Source of the DNA: Platynereis dumerilii
Lineage: Eukaryota > Annelida > Polychaeta > Phyllodocida > Nereididae
Assembly: GCA_026936325.1 (NCBI GenBank)
Contig: JAPTHN010000018.1
Location: 12,171,658 to 12,235,657, forward strand
Direction of reading: 5' to 3'
DNA length: 64,000 nt
The translations under genes were made by a program, and so were the position numbers. Positions 33,887-46,280 of this stretch are shown here, piece by piece (the first letter of the stretch is position 1; each line of letters opens with the position of its first letter). The notes beneath the pieces were generated by a model. The model saw nothing but the letters and a program-made list of their open reading frames with translations. It was not told where the DNA came from and did no database searches.

Positions 33887-36800
33887 CTGCAAGTGAAAAT
33901 ACAAAATAACAATTAGTTGCAATATTTGAAGTGAAGCAACAGATAGGCTTATCATTGCAAAGTTGAAAGTAAATACATCAAGAGTAATAGAAACAAAATA
34001 TCTAGTATCAACCAAGTAAAAAAAAAGAAAAGCCTTAGATGAATGAAGGTGTTTTCTGATCAATCTAGGGGGGTGTCATTTTTTAACAAATTTTTATAAA
34101 TCCAGAATGGGTTACCATAGAAACCAAAGTCAAGTTTAAAAAAAAATCATGATTCTTAAAATTTCAAAAACATATTTGAACATCTTTGAAGTGGCCAGTT
34201 ATTGTCATGGTGATAAGTACATGATTGTACAGGGTGAGGAAGCAAATTTTTCAAAATTTGAAATATTCCAAAGTTCAGTCGAAATGAAGGGTTTTGCTAA
34301 CGGCTTCTACATATTCGAGTGTACAAAACAAAATGGTCAATTGTTATTGGGTCATCACTCAACTAGTATTTCCTTGAAACTCCTGATCTCGTATACACTT
34401 AATAGACAATAAAGTTACAAAAATTCTAAACCAAAAATATTAAAAATCGGTTGATATTTGAAGATACAGTCAAAACTGTAGCATAATATCTCATTTTTCC
34501 CATTGGAAACTTTCGTTACAAAATTTCACTTCGAAATTTCTGTTTTTTGTAAGCCTACCATGTCAAATATAATATGCCAACACTATTTTTTTTCTATTGG
34601 AGAATCTTTACAGGCATAGTTAGTAAGCATTTAAGCTGGATTGGAAGCATTGCTTATCTATTTTCTTGAAATCACACACCAAAAGCAAAATGCTGTAATC
34701 ATTACGCAATTGCAAAATAGAACATGGATGAACTGCTATAACACTGTATTGCCCACTTTGAATGATTTTTTTTTCACCTGTCTCTTCCATGCAATTGGCC
34801 AGACTAATAAACTGAACAGTTTTCAGAAGGCCGATACCTTCCTCCTTGGTTTTGTGAGGTCATGAAGTTGACAGATTCACTTTCCACAAAAAGGCGTAGT
34901 GTCCGTCCCCCTACCTACTTCTCATACAAGCACATCAATGGGAAATTTCGAAACACCTGCCATTTGTAGCTACTCATTGGCAAACTAAATCGCAACAATG
35001 AGCAAGTTGATATCTCTATTGGTTGTTGAGTTATGTCTGATTTAGTGTCTCCATAGTGTCCGTCCCCCTTTGTTGTGTCTGTCCCCCCCGTAGAGATTTT
35101 TGCCTTATGCAGATGAAAGCTTGAAGTAAGGGATGTCATATTCCAAGGGATTGCTGTACTAATTGATATTTAATTTTTAGTTCACCTTGGATGACCTTGA
35201 CTTACTTTTCAAGGTCACATGACCCAATTTCAGAAAAAACCTTGTTCAGGCTCTAGTTTGTGAATCTGAGATTGTTGGAATGTAATATTTGCAGTTATTT
35301 TTCTGCAAACTGACCTCTAAGACCAATTTCAATTTTAATGACCCAACTCCTTTTTTTCAAGGTCAAGGAGCATGTTTTAAAAATGTTAATATCTCTTGTA
35401 TTTCTTGCGGCATTCTTGCCTGGATATGAACTCCAAAAATTATGGTGCACAATATCCTTGTCTAGACAAATGTACAATCTTTGTTTTGCTTCTAAATAAA
35501 GATATATATATATATATATATATAGCCTGCAAGGAATTGGGATATTTTCTGAAATCTCAAAGTATTTGTTGCCTCCAACACTCCAGAATATTGCCTCAAA
35601 ATTTAAATATCCTCATGCTAACCATAAAAATGCAGTGAAGGTCAAAATGTTGAAAAATCACTCTAAATAATATACTCAGCGTGTAAACATTCATAATTAT
35701 ACCATTATTTCAAATGGCCGTATCTCCGGTCCTAATTAAGTTACAGAAATAATAAAAATATTCTCAGGAAGCTAAGATTCTCATCTTTCTAGGGGATGGT
35801 ACTGCATGTATGTAGGTCTTTGTCTTGTCTTGTCTTCGGATATTCCTCTTCTTCGTTCAGGAGCACCCCTATTTAAAGGGAATATTCGTAAAATATTGAT
35901 ATCAATATTCAGAAATTGTTACTTGGTGCGTATAAAAAAGCAATTAAAAGATCAACAAGAGTATCTAAGATCCTTTAAGAGCATTTAAAAGCAACTAAAA
36001 GTGTTAAAAAGTGTTTAAAAGCTTATAGAAGCGTGTGATAAAAGTGTCAGTAAAAACTATGTTATTCTACGGCTACAGCTGCTATGTAGGATTAATAGCG
36101 CAAAAGATCGCCAAACCCTCAAAATTCCATATTTTCAATAATTTATCATGACATTTTTCTATAGGAACAAAAATAGTTTGCGCAAAAATTTTTAGGTCAT
36201 CATTCCCAAGATATGTATAGATACATTGAAAGCGTTACTGACGAGATACAATGATGTTCATTTTTGGACCAAAGTGACGGTAAAATTGTACACTCGATTA
36301 TGCAGAAGCCATAAGTTGTAAAAAAGTCATATTTTCAGGCCTTAGAAACAAGACAAAAAGGATCCTTCTCGTGAAGTTTGACTTCTATTATCTCCAATCA
36401 AAAATTCAATATGGCCGTCTAAACTTGGTGATGATCTGAAAAAAAGCACCTCCATATTTTGAGGCCTTGAGCCATGAAGACAGTAAGGAGGACAATAACA
36501 TCGTGGTGACAGGTCTTGTTGACCAACTATTCTACGATACCCCACACTGAAAAGTAGGGGTTATTAAGGTCCGAGCTTGAGAAGGGCCAGAAGTTGGCCG
36601 CCCAGAAGTCTCCGAAATTTCTTTAAGTGGAAATCCTGAACTTTCTGGGCTATAAGGCATGGGGAACCATCCTGAGTCTGCCTATAGTTGCCATTGGGGT
36701 AATTCACATCCAGCCATGGCAAAACATGACATCACTGGACCTATTAGTATGCATCAGGTCCGTCCCCCTTTACTCGCATGAAAAAAGAAAAGCATAATTT

Positions 36801-36940
36801 TTCTATCTGAAGTCATGACTCATGAAACCATTGCCTGAGCTTTATACTTTGCCCTGAATGTCCCATTGACATCTTCTATTGATTTTATATAGAATTTGCC
36901 ATTTCTTTTGTTGACAATAGAATCCACAACCTAACGTTTA
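33887..36940. other. Intronic sequence, no gene seen
   Basis: AT-rich. Contains (TA)n at 35,503-35,522 and a phrase GTCCGTCCCCCT near 34,900, 35,053 and again at 36,758, all in the same orientation and therefore not inverted termini. No exon supported. Confidence 0.45.
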
Positions 36941-37298
36941 TAGTTTGAAAAAAAAAAATTGAATATCGAGCCATGCTTCCTAATGTAGCCCATAATTTTT
37001 TCACCATTTCTATCTTCTGGCCTTCATGGAATAGGCCGAATGGTGTCTTTGGGGTCCTGACATATGATTTCAGGCTAAAATCATTTTGCATAGCCGCTCT
37101 GGCAGCCTTGAGGTCCACCTGAAGCTCTTCAACCACCTCTCTCATGGAGGTTGCAGGTACCTTGTCAGTTTTGTTGTCAGTGACTCCAGGAATGCTCCAT
37201 TCCTCTCTAAATTCTCTCCACAAACTCCCAGACTTCCCTCTTATTCCATTTTCATCATCGATTGCCTTCAAGACATTGTATTCCGGTTGTGAGGTCAC
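36940..37298 (-). pseudogene. Unidentified coding-like remnant
   Basis: The minus strand holds a protein-like open stretch with GKSGSLWREFREEWSIPGVT, KVPATSMREVVEELQVDLKA and RTPKTPFGLFHEGQKIEMVK. Amino-acid composition looks like a genuine protein, but an in-frame stop lies just upstream and there are no clear splice sites. I do not recognise the family. It may derive from a mobile element or a retrocopied gene. Confidence 0.3.
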
Positions 37299-39063
37299 TC
37301 TGACTATGTCAGGGATTGTTTTTCAGTCCACTTGGCACTGAAGTAAATCTGACCACCTCTTCCTTTTTGTCTCCTGTGGAGTCATTTTTAATCACAGCTC
37401 ATTCTAACTTTCCACAGGTATGGCTGATACCTTAATGATTATGCTGTATTGTTTTTTGGTTCCCCACCCTGTAGGGTCAAAGTTGAAATTGTGTATTTTT
37501 AAAATGATTTCCGAAGTTCAATTTCACCTAAAACCGTTAAACGGCATCTAATGCTTGTCTGATCAATATTGCTGGCCGAAAAATATTAATCTTTCATTAG
37601 ATAATGCCAGGAGATCACACTTAACCTTTTGACATCAACATTTGAAAACCTTGAAATTTCAGCTGAAAATTGTTCTGTCCAGAAATGCCTTTTTAAGTTG
37701 GCTTTGGGTAGATCAAACAATCAGCTATCACTGCACTTTCACGTCCTAGGGTCCCATTGCTCTGCTTATCTGCACTGAGGTGATAATCATAACTGTAATG
37801 TTTTTTGGCTGTCATTAAAATCACACTTATATCTAAAAAGTCCTGACCACTTAGGGCTGAACAATCTGTTACCAATGATTAGGCAAGTGGCTAGCACATT
37901 TTGGGCCAAATTTCAGGTCTCTAGTACCAATTATCTTTGAGATACTGCATTTTTGTCAATTAAAATACCAAATATGGGTGTCATTAGCGTTGTGCTTATA
38001 ACTTGAAATCCGCACCACTTAGAGCTGAAGAATGTATTACCAACGTATGGGAAAGTGGCTATTCTGCACGCATTGAGCTATATTTCAGGTCTCTATGACC
38101 ATTAGTTATTGAGATAGAACATTTTCCTGAACCAGAAAATTACAAGCAGAAAACAAAAATACCGTTTGCACCAATAGTGTTTGGATCCTGGATAACAAAG
38201 ATGATATCCACTACTCCCTCCAGCACCCAATGTCTTTGCTGAACCATATTTCAGATGTTAGACAATGGTTAAATGTCACTGGCACCCCATATTTGATTAG
38301 TTGCCACTCATAGCTTTCAGCTCTAGGGATCTTCCACTAATTGGCACATCATGATTTATTCATATGTTAAAATTCAATGCGCCTGGTTGTTGTGTGCAGG
38401 GGCATAGCCAGAAACCAGGTAAGGGGGGGGTTTTGTTCCAGATGACCTTGGCGAGGCCCGTAGGGCCGAAGCCTATTCGGCAAGGGGTTTGGGGGCACTT
38501 TTGGCCCCCCAAAAGCCAACGTATTTTATATTGCTGGATATTGATTCCGAGCAATTATGAGGCTATTATTCATGGAAGGTCTAATATAAAAAGCTAAAAA
38601 TGCAGTTTTTTAAAAACTTTTCTGTAAGTTGTCATTATACAAACTATTTGAGAATCCCTCCCACTGTGCACTAACGAGAGGGGTACCCTCGCCATCAGAG
38701 CAGCTATTACAACACTCGATTCAAAGTAATTTTCTGTCATCCTGAGCTTATTTCATCAAATCCAAAGCTCATATTTGCCAAGCACATAGTTCAGATGTTA
38801 AACTAATCCCAGGACTCACCTTCCATGTGTGATTAGTCACATAATAATCAGATTTTGCAGTTGAAATATATCGTAATGGCGAGGGTAACAACAAAAGCCT
38901 TTCGAGGGTAACACCATTTTCAAATATTGTCATTGTGACGGTACCACCCAAAATGGCTGTTATGGAATTGTGTCTTTTTCCTGTTTTTCAACGATTGCTA
39001 TAGTGTGATACAAACAGCAATGGTGATGTGATGAGATTTACTAGTTAGAACAATTAGATAAGA

Positions 39064-39084
39064 TTAGATAGATAGATAGATAGT

Positions 39085-39169
<85 letters not shown>
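39064..39169. repeat. (GATA)n microsatellite
   Basis: About 25 GATA units with one TAGTTAGA interruption. Confidence 0.95.
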
Positions 39170-39590
39170 GCTCGTCATTGAATTATTGTATCGCAAATCT
39201 TTTTTTTGGAAACATTTTAAAATTATTATCTCATCAGAAAAAAATAAATCATGATGGGAAGAGAGATGTTATAAGTCATATGTAGTTTCTGTAAAAAAAG
39301 GCACTGAAATTTGTCTTTTTGCTTTTAAAAATGCAGATGAGTCAAAACAAGTGGGCACTCATCTCAGTTAAATGGCATTGACCAAGATATACTCAGTTTG
39401 ATTCATGATTTTTTTAGCAACCTTAAAAAAGTAATAACATTTTCTGTAATTTACCTCTAATTTCCCTTTTCACACTCATATAGGTCTATCTTAATATAGT
39501 CAAGTAAGAATCCAAGCACCCAGAAGATGTCTCGTGTTATATTAATAAATGGCGAGCAACACACTGTTTCCAAACTTTTGGCTTGCAGTG

Positions 39591-39591
<1 letters not shown>

Positions 39592-39670
<79 letters not shown>

Positions 39671-39671
39671 A
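39592..39671. repeat. (GATA)n microsatellite
   Basis: About 20 perfect GATA units, same orientation as the array 420 bp to the left. Confidence 0.95.
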
Positions 39672-39984
39672 TGGTGAGTAACATTTAGAAAAGTTCAGTT
39701 TCCCGAGGACATGCTATTCTTACTTGTTGAATATTTATTCATTTTTTTATCAACAAATGAAATAAGTGTCTACGAGTTTGTAAGCAGCAAAAATACTGTG
39801 TCTACAACTTGGTAATATTATACTGACCAAAAAGTCTGTGTCAACGACTTGGCCATCCCAGTAAATTTGTTGTCTGTCAGTTGGTAGTCCCTGGTGTCTA
39901 CCAGTTGGTTGTCTATTAGTTGGTGGTCTACCAGTGTACGACTTGACTTGATACCTTCCCCCTTACCTTACCCCTTTTCACTTC

Positions 39985-40310
39985 TGCCACCCTCAACTAC
40001 CCTCAGCTTCCCTCAACTACCCTCAACTTAACTCAAGTAACCTCAACTAAACTCAACTAAACTCAACTTACCTCAACTAAACTCGCCTCCCCTCAACTAA
40101 ACTCGCCTCCCCTCAACTAAACTCGCCTCCCCTCAACTAAACTCGCCTCCCCTCAACTAAACTCGCCTCCCCTCAAGTAAACTCGCTCCCTTCAAGTAAA
40201 CTCGGTTGCCCTCAAGTAAACTCACCTTCCCTCGACTAAACTCACATCCCCTCGCCTCCCCTCAAACGAACCCGCCTCCCCTCAACCAAATTCGCCATCC
40301 CTCAACTACC
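39985..40310. repeat. CTCAACTAAACTCGCCTCCC minisatellite
   Basis: A 20-bp unit is perfect in about five consecutive copies at 40,080-40,190 and degrades outward into CCCTCAACTA-type variants. Confidence 0.92.
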
Positions 40311-43300
40311 CTCAGTTACCCCATGACAAAACAGTGGTAACCCCAGGGGGTTGAGGGTGTATCTTGCCATGAGGCCTTGTAATGATTTACAGAGCTATGC
40401 AGCCTAATACAATACCCAAAACTTAACTAATTTGTTTTGAAAGTCCAGTTTAAATTCATACATATTGGAAGTGCAGTCAAATGCATACAAACACATGTCA
40501 CCACGCAGGGAGGGCAGAACAATTAAACATGCTTAATTTGAATGCATCAGAGCTGCGTTTGGTCTTGTATGCAATGATATATGCAAACAGGTTTGCAAGC
40601 CCATGTCAAGAAATGCAGACTTATGCAGAGATGTTGCAGACTTATGCAATGCCTGTGTATTGATAAGCATCAAAGCAGCAGTATGCATTGATAAATGCAA
40701 GTAAACTGCAATTTTAATACTAATTTGATGAGTTTTACGTGATGTTAGTGGCTATTTTGCAGAAGAAAAGACTGCAAAACGCAGGTAAATGTATCAATAT
40801 GCATCAGTATGCAGTGCATTTGTGAAGTAAATGCAAGGTTAATTACACCAGTTGCAAACATATGCATGGTTCTGCAACTGCTCTGCATCTGAACAATTAG
40901 CATGGGTATTCAGGCCCAAAAGAAACGCATACCTCAATGCATATGTTCACATTTTCTGAATTTTACCATTATGCCATAAAACGTGACTATATGCATCCAG
41001 TGGGAAAGGGGCTTTATAAGCAATGCAAGTCCATTTGTCATACAAGTATATATTTTACCTACTTTTACATTGTTTTATTCCTTTACATTGTTAAATTCAT
41101 AAAAAAAGTACCATTACGCAGGTTTTTCCATGTCTTGGTGCATTTCTTTAATATTGTCTAAATGAATCTATAGTTTCTGGCCAAAACAGATTGGTCAGGC
41201 CAATCACATAACTTTGACACTTTTTATTGCAACTAGGTTCTTGATTGGAATTCCTGATTGCTTACTTCACAATTGCAATCATGACATTTGTGTCAGCACA
41301 TGCTCTGATCTTGCACAACAAAGAAACATTGAATTAGCTGATTCATTAACTTGACTACCCCTGACTAAAACCATTCGCTATGCTTGCTTCTGTCTACATG
41401 TCTTGTGTTACCCTCACCAATGTTTATGGAGGTTACCCTCGCCAACCGGAAGTGACCCTCGCCCTAATCTTGCAGTACCCTCGCCACTTCCGGGCTGGTA
41501 CCCTCGCCATTTAGGTTGGTCCCCCCGCCATTTTCGGTTGGTACCCTCGCCAAAATGCTGGTACCCTCGCCCCGCCATTTTTCGTTTTTTGTGGTACCCT
41601 AACCTCGAGTGAATTCGAATTTCATAAATATCTTACTTCATCTTGCATGTTTGAGTCTGGCACTTGGCACAGATTCATTCCACAAGCCATTTAACCTATC
41701 TTAACAGTTTGAAGACCTCGTACCCCTTACATTTTTTGCAATTTCACTTTAAAATCACGAAGTGAGATGTGTTATGGCCACCCTGATGGCGAGGGTACCC
41801 CCCTCGTTAGTGCACAGTGCTCCTTACCGCAATGATCAGGATATGGCAGAAGTGTCCAATAATGTGTTTTTTTAAATTTTGTTTTGTGCTTTGGATTGGA
41901 TTGGGATATTTGTCAAGTTGCAAGGGAGTGTGTGAATATAAACTCTCATCCTTGGGTTATTAGCATAATCAGATCAGAGACAGCACTGGAGATTCCTATA
42001 CGAATAATATAAATTTATGTCCTTTATAAATACATCAGCCCCCTTTCAAAATACATGTATAATATGCAAGGGTGTGATTTGCTGGAATCTAAATCCATTG
42101 ACTTAAAAACATTATCATAGACTTCTGGGTTTAAAATGAGAAACATTCTCCAAAATTTGGGCAAACATGCTACCTGTTATGGTTGGCCTTTTGGTAAAGT
42201 GAAGGAATGCAAAAAGTGTCTCTCAGAAGAAAACTCCATAAATTTAAAAGAAAATTTTTGAAATTTTCAGGCCCGAAAGTCTTGATTTTCCATATATTTA
42301 CATCAAAGCTGACCAGCAGACATTCCTCCGATTTATATTCTTGACCCAGTAGAGTTGTTATACAGGGCCCATCTGGCAAATTACATTTTATTACACTAAA
42401 ATTGCAACAGATGGAATTTATGTTAAAAATGGGTCAGATCTGAAAAGAACGAGTCAAAGAAATATGTCAAATTTTTGTAAAATCTGAACTCATTGTCGCG
42501 TAAATGTGGGTCCGAAGTCGAGGAATAGCCCTGGAAAAAACTTTTGTGATGAAAAATATGATTTTAGAATTGTATTTTTGCATCAAAGTTCACATACTTT
42601 TGGCACTTGTGAGGACTTACTTTTAAAAGTTTGGTAAATTTGACTTTAGTTTTGGGCCCAAGGAGGGGGTTCTGACCCCTATATCCCCCTTGGCTACGCC
42701 CCTGGTTGTGTGTGTTATATATACTGCCAATGACGAATAAATTAGTATTCTATTCTATTCTTCTAGTTTCAGAGAAGCATTATTCTTCATACTAAGCATG
42801 TCAGATGCAAAGAAAATGCAAAAATGTTGTGTGACATTCTGTCAAAGCATTTATTAATAATATGTATTCAATCGCTTTCAACTCCAGTCACCTGCAAAAA
42901 AAAATTAGTGAGGCAAAGTCAATAAGTCATTTTTGTTGTGATGCTAAATACGGTGTGATGCTAATGACAATTTGAGTAAAAAATCATTGTAGGGACAAGT
43001 GCAAAACTGGCAGTCTAGCAATATGTACAAGCAATGGACTTTAGAACACCAGAATCACGTTCACAGTGATTTTGGCCTAGAAATATGCAGTCAGAATAGA
43101 GCAGCAAGGCATTTGCTAATGACAAATTGAGACAGGACAACTGACATGCTAACCGAAAAACTGAAATATTTCAGTTTACATGAACGATTCAGAGCTACAG
43201 ATAATGTAGTTATTTTATAGGGTTCTTAGACAATTTGACTTTGGTTGCTATGGCAACAGATTTTGGATCTGATGAAAATTTTGCAAAAATGGCACGCCCT

Positions 43301-43668
43301 CGACTTAGATTGGAAAATATTTGAGGATTCCATAAGTATAGCCATTGCCACTAAGTATGACTAGTCCAGTTAATGACACAATAAACACCATATACTAACA
43401 ATTGAGGCAGTATGATAGGAAGATGTTTTTTGCTAACCAGAGATGCACATGCTATAGGACTAAGTGGCTTACAACATTTTGTGCTGCTTATGTTGATCAA
43501 AGTATCAAAGTAATACATTAAACGACTGAATTTTTTAGTGACATTGCCGTATAAATTTAGAGATTAAAAGCCTGCTATAAGGTTTGAAAAAAAAATTAAG
43601 ACAATGAATCATCAAGTTTAATAATACACTCAGGATTGTTCAATAAATATAGAACATGTAACAAGTAC

Positions 43669-43703
43669 CTTGAGCATAGCGTATTGTCCAAATGTGTGAA
43701 GAT
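43669..43703 (-). CDS. Cassette 3 microexon (35 nt)
   Basis: Acceptor TTCCAG, donor GTACTT. Phase 0 reading gives IFTHLDNTLCS plus two bases. The context (CTGG at the acceptor, 35 nt, phase 0 to 2) matches cassettes 1 and 2. It is 9.8 kb upstream of its large exon because element C and other repeats lie between. Confidence 0.75.
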
Positions 43704-45018
43704 CTGGAATAGAGAATCAGAATGAGTTTAGTTTGAAATCACAAGCAGATTGCATACAAGGGTTCCAACGCAGCTTCTACAAAATCAATAGTGAACAAAA
43801 CATTTTTGTCAATCGTTACAAAGTCATCAAGCTAAGAGTAATATCATGAAACCCCTGTTGTTTTATGCGTTCAGATTAAAGACTTTATCTCAGACATATG
43901 TTTGTACTGAGAATTATCTCATGAAATAATATATAACTTCAATTAATCAATTCAATTACTATATTCATTGTACCCAGAGTACGCTAATAAAGATATATAA
44001 TAGTAGGTAATTCAGTACTATTTGAGGTAGATAATGTCTGAAAAGTCAAGTCATGTCTGCTTTTGCCCATTGACATTTTGCTGTTACAAAATTTCACTTT
44101 ACAGTTATCATTTTTTGTAAGTGTAACATGTAAAATATAATGCTCGCAACCTAGTTTTTGCACTGCAGAATCATTACCTACATATTGTGGAAAAATTTAG
44201 CAAGCAGTGGAAGCATTGCATATCTGGTTTCTAAAGAGGGTAGTGTCATTAAGGAACACTTTCAAATAACTTGTTTTTTCATGTTTGGTCAATAGAACTG
44301 GTCTCAAAGATGAAGTTTTCATTTTCTTTAAAAATGCTTGGGCCCGATTTCACCACTATGTTTGGATTAGTCCCAACTGTTAGAAACATTTCACCAAAGA
44401 TGTCCAACGTCTGAGTTGAATAAACTTTAAAGAGCTGAAAGATACAATAAATAAAGGTAATTTAGTTTCAACTGCTATATGTAGAGAGCATAGGTAATTT
44501 CTACTCTCAGTCAGTTGAAATGTGTAAAAATATAACTTAAAATAAATTATAATTAAAATTTTTAAACATTTCAAATGGAAAATAGCTGCATGACTTCCAT
44601 TGGGAAGCTGCAAATACGGGAAAAATAATCCCTTATTTATTTTCACCTACTTTCATGGTCAAAATGCATATAAACCTACTTGGGACATGTCTCAATTAGA
44701 CAGCTGGAAGAGACTCGAGTCCAAACACATTTCACCAACTTTTTGAACACCAGTCTGAAAGCAAGAGAGACTGGACAGCTGTTAGCATGATTCTTTGGAC
44801 TTAAGCCTGTTTGTTACTGTTGTTAACTGTTTTGAAGACCTGTTATACATGGTAAAGCAAGCTGAGTATCTGATTGCCTTGCGCACTCAATAAGCAGGAA
44901 ATTTCAATCGGCAAAGAGGTAGGGGTTGGGGGGTTGCTACCCCCCCCCATCTCAGCATTGACCTTTATACTTAATTTAAATATTTATTTCCTTTTCCATT
45001 CCTCAGCCCTCCCCCTTC
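43704..45018. other. Intronic sequence, no gene seen
   Basis: AT-rich intron part between short exon 4 and microexon 3. A C run lies near 44,941-44,948. No element ends recognised. Confidence 0.45.
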
Positions 45019-45149
45019 CAGTGGCGGATACAAGGGCCCCCCTAGACCACTGAGATTAATAATGGTATTAAAATACGCCGCGACGCGGGCCCGCGAATGC
45101 TGAAAGACGCTCGGCCCCCCCTAGAAGACCCTGTCTGGATCCGCCACTG
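45019..45149. mobile_element. Short MITE with CAGTGGCGGAT termini
   Basis: Inverted termini CAGTGGCGGATACAAGGG and CAGTGGCGGATCCAGACAGGG-like. The flanks share CCTTC (45,014-45,018 and 45,150-45,154), 5 bp, so superfamily assignment is uncertain although CAG termini recall hAT. Confidence 0.65.
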
Positions 45150-45355
45150 CCTTCTGTTGTTTTTCTAGATCCCCCTCTGCATCGGCTGAGATGTTAATCG
45201 GCTGCCCCTTGATCCAGTGTCTGTGATGGGCAAATAAAACATCCCTCTTATGGGGTAAATGTGTAACATGTTAAGGACTCCCGCTCTCTCTCCCACCTCA
45301 AGAATCAACCCTCGTGAGCACCATGAACTGGGCTTAGAGAGCTGTGGTTACCATA

Positions 45356-45446
45356 TCTATCTATAAATCTTTTCTATCTATCTATCTTATCTATCTATCT
45401 ATCTATCTATCTATCCATCTTATCTATATATCCATCTATATATCTG

Positions 45447-45518
<72 letters not shown>

Positions 45519-45550
45519 ATTCATCTGTCCATCTTATTCATCTATCTATC
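45356..45550. repeat. (ATCT)n microsatellite
   Basis: About 190 bp of ATCT units, partly imperfect, adjoining a Tc1-like terminus. Confidence 0.95.
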
Positions 45551-45559
45551 TTATATATA

Positions 45560-45790
45560 CAGTGAGGTGCGAAAGTTTGGGCACCCTTGGACTGGGTTCA
45601 TATTTTTTAAAATTTCAGAGGGACTATTTGCAGTATAATTTCAAAGTGAATTGTGTGAGTGAAGGATACCTATGCACTCAACCTCAGCCAGAAAGAACTA
45701 TGGAAATACAAAAATATAAAAAATGATGGGTCTTTTTGTCCAATGTGACATGTGCAAAAGTTTGGGCACCCCTACAGATTCTGATATATA
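45560..45790. mobile_element. Solo terminus of a Tc1-like element with internal direct repeat
   Basis: CAGTGAGGTGCGAAAGTTTG, then GGCACCC, starts right after TA at 45,558-45,559. A second copy GTGCAAAAGTTTGGGCACCC lies about 185 bp further in. Such paired direct repeats inside a terminus are the IR/DR arrangement of Tc1-like elements. The opposite terminus is not in the neighbourhood. Confidence 0.5.
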
Positions 45791-46119
45791 TTTTAACATA
45801 ACTTTACATTAAAACAACATAAAAGCCCTAAAGTGCTTTGGATGATTATTTAAGTATCCCTGGGCTTCAATTTGTGTGAAATTTGTAATGTTCTTCCTGA
45901 CAGAATGACTCCAATCTTGGCACATTTGAGGTTCCCAAGGTACAAACTGCAACTGCCAGATTATTAATTTATTTTGAGGCCAGTAGCTGAAAAAGTTGAT
46001 TTATCACCTTGCTTTTTCATCACCTAAGCATGTTTTTGTGATTGAGACTTGTGATTCAGGTGTGAAATTCACACCAATAATGTATACCAATAACGTATAT
46101 ATTTATATAATACAATTGA

Positions 46120-46280
46120 ATTGAAAATGAATTGAATTAAAACCTCAATTCACAGCCTATCTCAATTCAATTCAATTCAATTCATTGCATTTTTCCAACA
46201 TGGTCAATTCAATTCAATTCAATTCATAGACTTTTGAAATTTTGAATTAATTCGAATTAATTCAATTCATGAATTGAATT
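46120..46280. repeat. (AATTC)n-type simple repeat
   Basis: Runs of TTCAATTCAA on the plus strand, interrupted by unique sequence near 46,185-46,205. Confidence 0.85.

Larger units (their letters stand above)
38662..41819. mobile_element. DNA transposon with CACTGTGCAC termini and 4-bp duplication
   Basis: Inverted termini CACTGTGCACTAACGAG followed by GGGTACCCTCGCCATCAG on both ends; CTCC flanks both sides (38,658-38,661 and 41,820-41,823). CAC termini with a 4-bp duplication fit the Chapaev branch of CMC transposons, but no transposase is present to confirm. The motif TACCCTCGCCA recurs many times near both ends (for example seven or more at 41,410-41,605). The interior holds GATA microsatellites and a 20-bp minisatellite. 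Confidence 0.75.
38397..42704. mobile_element. hAT-type element C, 4.3 kb, with nested insertion
   Basis: Termini CAGGGGCATAGCCAG and, inverted, CAGGGGCGTAGCCA, with a perfect 8-bp target duplication GTTGTGTG (38,389-38,396 and 42,705-42,712). About 3.2 kb of its interior is a second element (38,662-41,819). The remaining own sequence of about 1.15 kb encodes no transposase. Located in the intron between microexon 3 and large exon 3. Confidence 0.88.

Noticed and set aside
34897-36775. Inverted termini formed by GTCCGTCCCCCT
   Set aside because: All three copies are in the same orientation, so they cannot be terminal inverted repeats.
39457-39684. Open frames made of LSIYLSIY
   Set aside because: Translations of GATA/ATCT microsatellites; the same applies to the arrays at 45.4, 49.0 and 60.0 kb.
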